Positions 4,276 through 5,214 of a stretch of 5,214 nt of DNA are shown here, piece after piece. Within the stretch, counting starts at the first letter, position 1; every line of letters starts with the position of its first letter. The DNA comes from Alphaproteobacteria bacterium. GTDB taxonomy: Bacteria; Pseudomonadota; Alphaproteobacteria; RS24. The stretch spans positions 1 through 5,214 of the forward strand of contig JAQWIP010000146.1 of assembly GCA_029248825.1 (NCBI GenBank), given 5' to 3'. A model generated the notes under the pieces. The model had not been told where the DNA came from, did not search any database, and was given only the letters and a program-made list of their open reading frames with translations. Both the position numbers and the translations under genes were made by a program.

Positions 4276-5214
4276 TAGACGCTGCCTCCCAGTTTTTCGG
4301 CCACGGCATACGCCATGGCGGAAATGGAGCCGGCGCCCATGAAAATAACCACATCGTCGGCTTGTATTTCCTTGGCCAAAACATCGGCTAATTTATCATT
4401 GTTCTCGACGTGAATGACGTGGCGGTGGCCATGCGCGCGCAAACCCTCGGCCAGCGCGGCGCTATGGAAACCCTCGATGGGCGTCTCGCCAGCTTCAAAT
4501 ACGGGCGTCACCAAAACCGTATCGGCACCATTCATACTGGCGCAAAAACCCTCGAATAAGTCGCGCAGGCGGCTATAGCGATGCGGCTGCATCACGCCAA
4601 TCACGCGGCCTTTGGTGACGGCGCGCGCGCTTTCCAAAACCGCTTCAATTTCTACCGGATGATGCGCGTAATCATCGAACAAGCGGATGTTATTATCGAG
4701 CGTGGTGACCGGCGTGAAGCGGCGTTTCACGCCGCCAAATTCGGATAGGCCTTTGCAAATACTGGTCGCATCGCCGCCCACTTCTATGGCCGCAGCAATG
4801 GCGGCCAGCGCGTTTTGCAAATTATGTTTCCCCGCCATCGGCAAGGATAAATCGCGCAAACTATTTTGCGCATCATTACGGCGGTCGCGCCATATCACGT
4901 CGAAATATTGCGTCAGCCCCTCTTCGCGAATGTTCACGGCGCGGACATCGGCCTGCTCGCCAAGCCCATAGGTAATCAGGCGGCGATCGGTTACGCGCCC
5001 GACAAGGCTTTGCACTTCAGGGTGGTCGAGGCAGACAATGCCAACGCCGTAAAATGGGATGTTTTGAATATAGCGATCGAAAGCGGCGCGCAGGCCGTCG
5101 AAGTCGCCGTAATGCTCGAGATGCTCGGGGTCAATATTGGTGATAATGGCAATCGTTGTCGGCAAGCGCACGAATGTGCCGTCGCTTTCATCGGCTTCCA
5201 CCACCATCCAATCG
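4275..5214 (-). CDS. murC: UDP-N-acetylmuramate--L-alanine ligase MurC, N-terminus beyond window
   Basis: A cytoplasmic ATP-dependent Mur ligase that adds L-alanine to UDP-MurNAc, the first amino acid of the stem peptide. It uses the product of the adjacent murB. The last 312 residues are present. The UDP-binding domain and the GKTTT P-loop lie beyond the right edge, so roughly 150-160 residues are missing by comparison with the family. Counting from the Met encoded at 5207, visible motifs are: VEADESDGTF (3-12); NIDPEHLEHYG (24-34); GKHNLQNALAA (126-136); GGVKRRF (158-164), which with DDYAHHPVEI (178-187) is typical of MurC; MQPHRYSR (206-213), in the C-terminal domain; PVFEAGETPIEG (235-246); and MGAGSIS (290-296). 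The frame continues upstream of that Met to the edge (Asp-Trp precede it), so the Met is internal and not the start. The gene ends one base into murB. Confidence 0.97.
   Translation of the reverse strand, partial: DWMVVEADESDGTFVRLPTTIAIITNIDPEHLEHYGDFDGLRAAFDRYIQNIPFYGVGIVCLDHPEVQSLVGRVTDRRLITYGLGEQADVRAVNIREEGLTQYFDVIWRDRRNDAQNSLRDLSLPMAGKHNLQNALAAIAAAIEVGGDATSICKGLSEFGGVKRRFTPVTTLDNNIRLFDDYAHHPVEIEAVLESARAVTKGRVIGVMQPHRYSRLRDLFEGFCASMNGADTVLVTPVFEAGETPIEGFHSAALAEGLRAHGHRHVIHVENNDKLADVLAKEIQADDVVIFMGAGSISAMAYAVAEKLGGSV
4711..4735 (-). repeat. Two overlapping, mutually exclusive inverted repeats in murC
   Basis: Two stems share bases. GGCGTGAA pairs with TTCACGCC (4711-4718 with 4726-4733, eight bases, seven-base loop). 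GCGGCGT pairs with ACGCCGC (4719-4725 with 4729-4735, seven bases, three-base loop). Only one can form at a time. They lie over the conserved GGVKRRFTP codons of MurC, so the repeat may simply follow from GC-rich codon choice. Confidence 0.4.

Overview
The window is a stretch of the division and cell wall (dcw) cluster of a bacterium, almost certainly an alphaproteobacterium. The evidence is the gene order murC-murB-ddl-ftsQ-ftsA-ftsZ, the FtsZ N-terminus (KPRIVVFGVGGAGGNA), the Ddl variants PYTHSGV and EINTQPGMTP, and the WLRRNF end of FtsA. Base composition is moderately GC-rich. I cannot place it below class level. Every supported gene lies on the minus strand, so transcription runs from the right end of the window to the left.

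In transcription order: murC enters from beyond the right edge with its N-terminal part missing (4275-5214). It is followed by murB (3343-4275), ddl (2432-3346), ftsQ (1539-2444), ftsA (265-1542), a 55-codon candidate small ORF (98-265), and the first 29 codons of ftsZ (1-87). All junctions overlap or nearly overlap: TAATG at murC/murB, ATGA at murB/ddl, 13 nt at ddl/ftsQ, GTGA at ftsQ/ftsA, and TAATG at ftsA/small ORF. The small ORF's stop codon runs into the ftsZ Shine-Dalgarno sequence. No terminator and no stretch over 300 bases without a gene is present.

The genes link two jobs. MurB, MurC and Ddl make cytoplasmic peptidoglycan precursors: UDP-MurNAc, its L-Ala adduct, and the D-Ala-D-Ala dipeptide. 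FtsQ, FtsA and FtsZ build the divisome that directs septal wall synthesis.

Most of the window is conventional. The part that deserves attention is the 177-base gap between ftsA and ftsZ. It holds the small ORF, whose Shine-Dalgarno sequence is written into the final arginine codons of ftsA. It also holds two short inverted repeats and one of only two GANTC (CcrM-type) sites I could find in the window. The other GANTC site lies a similar distance upstream of the ftsA start.
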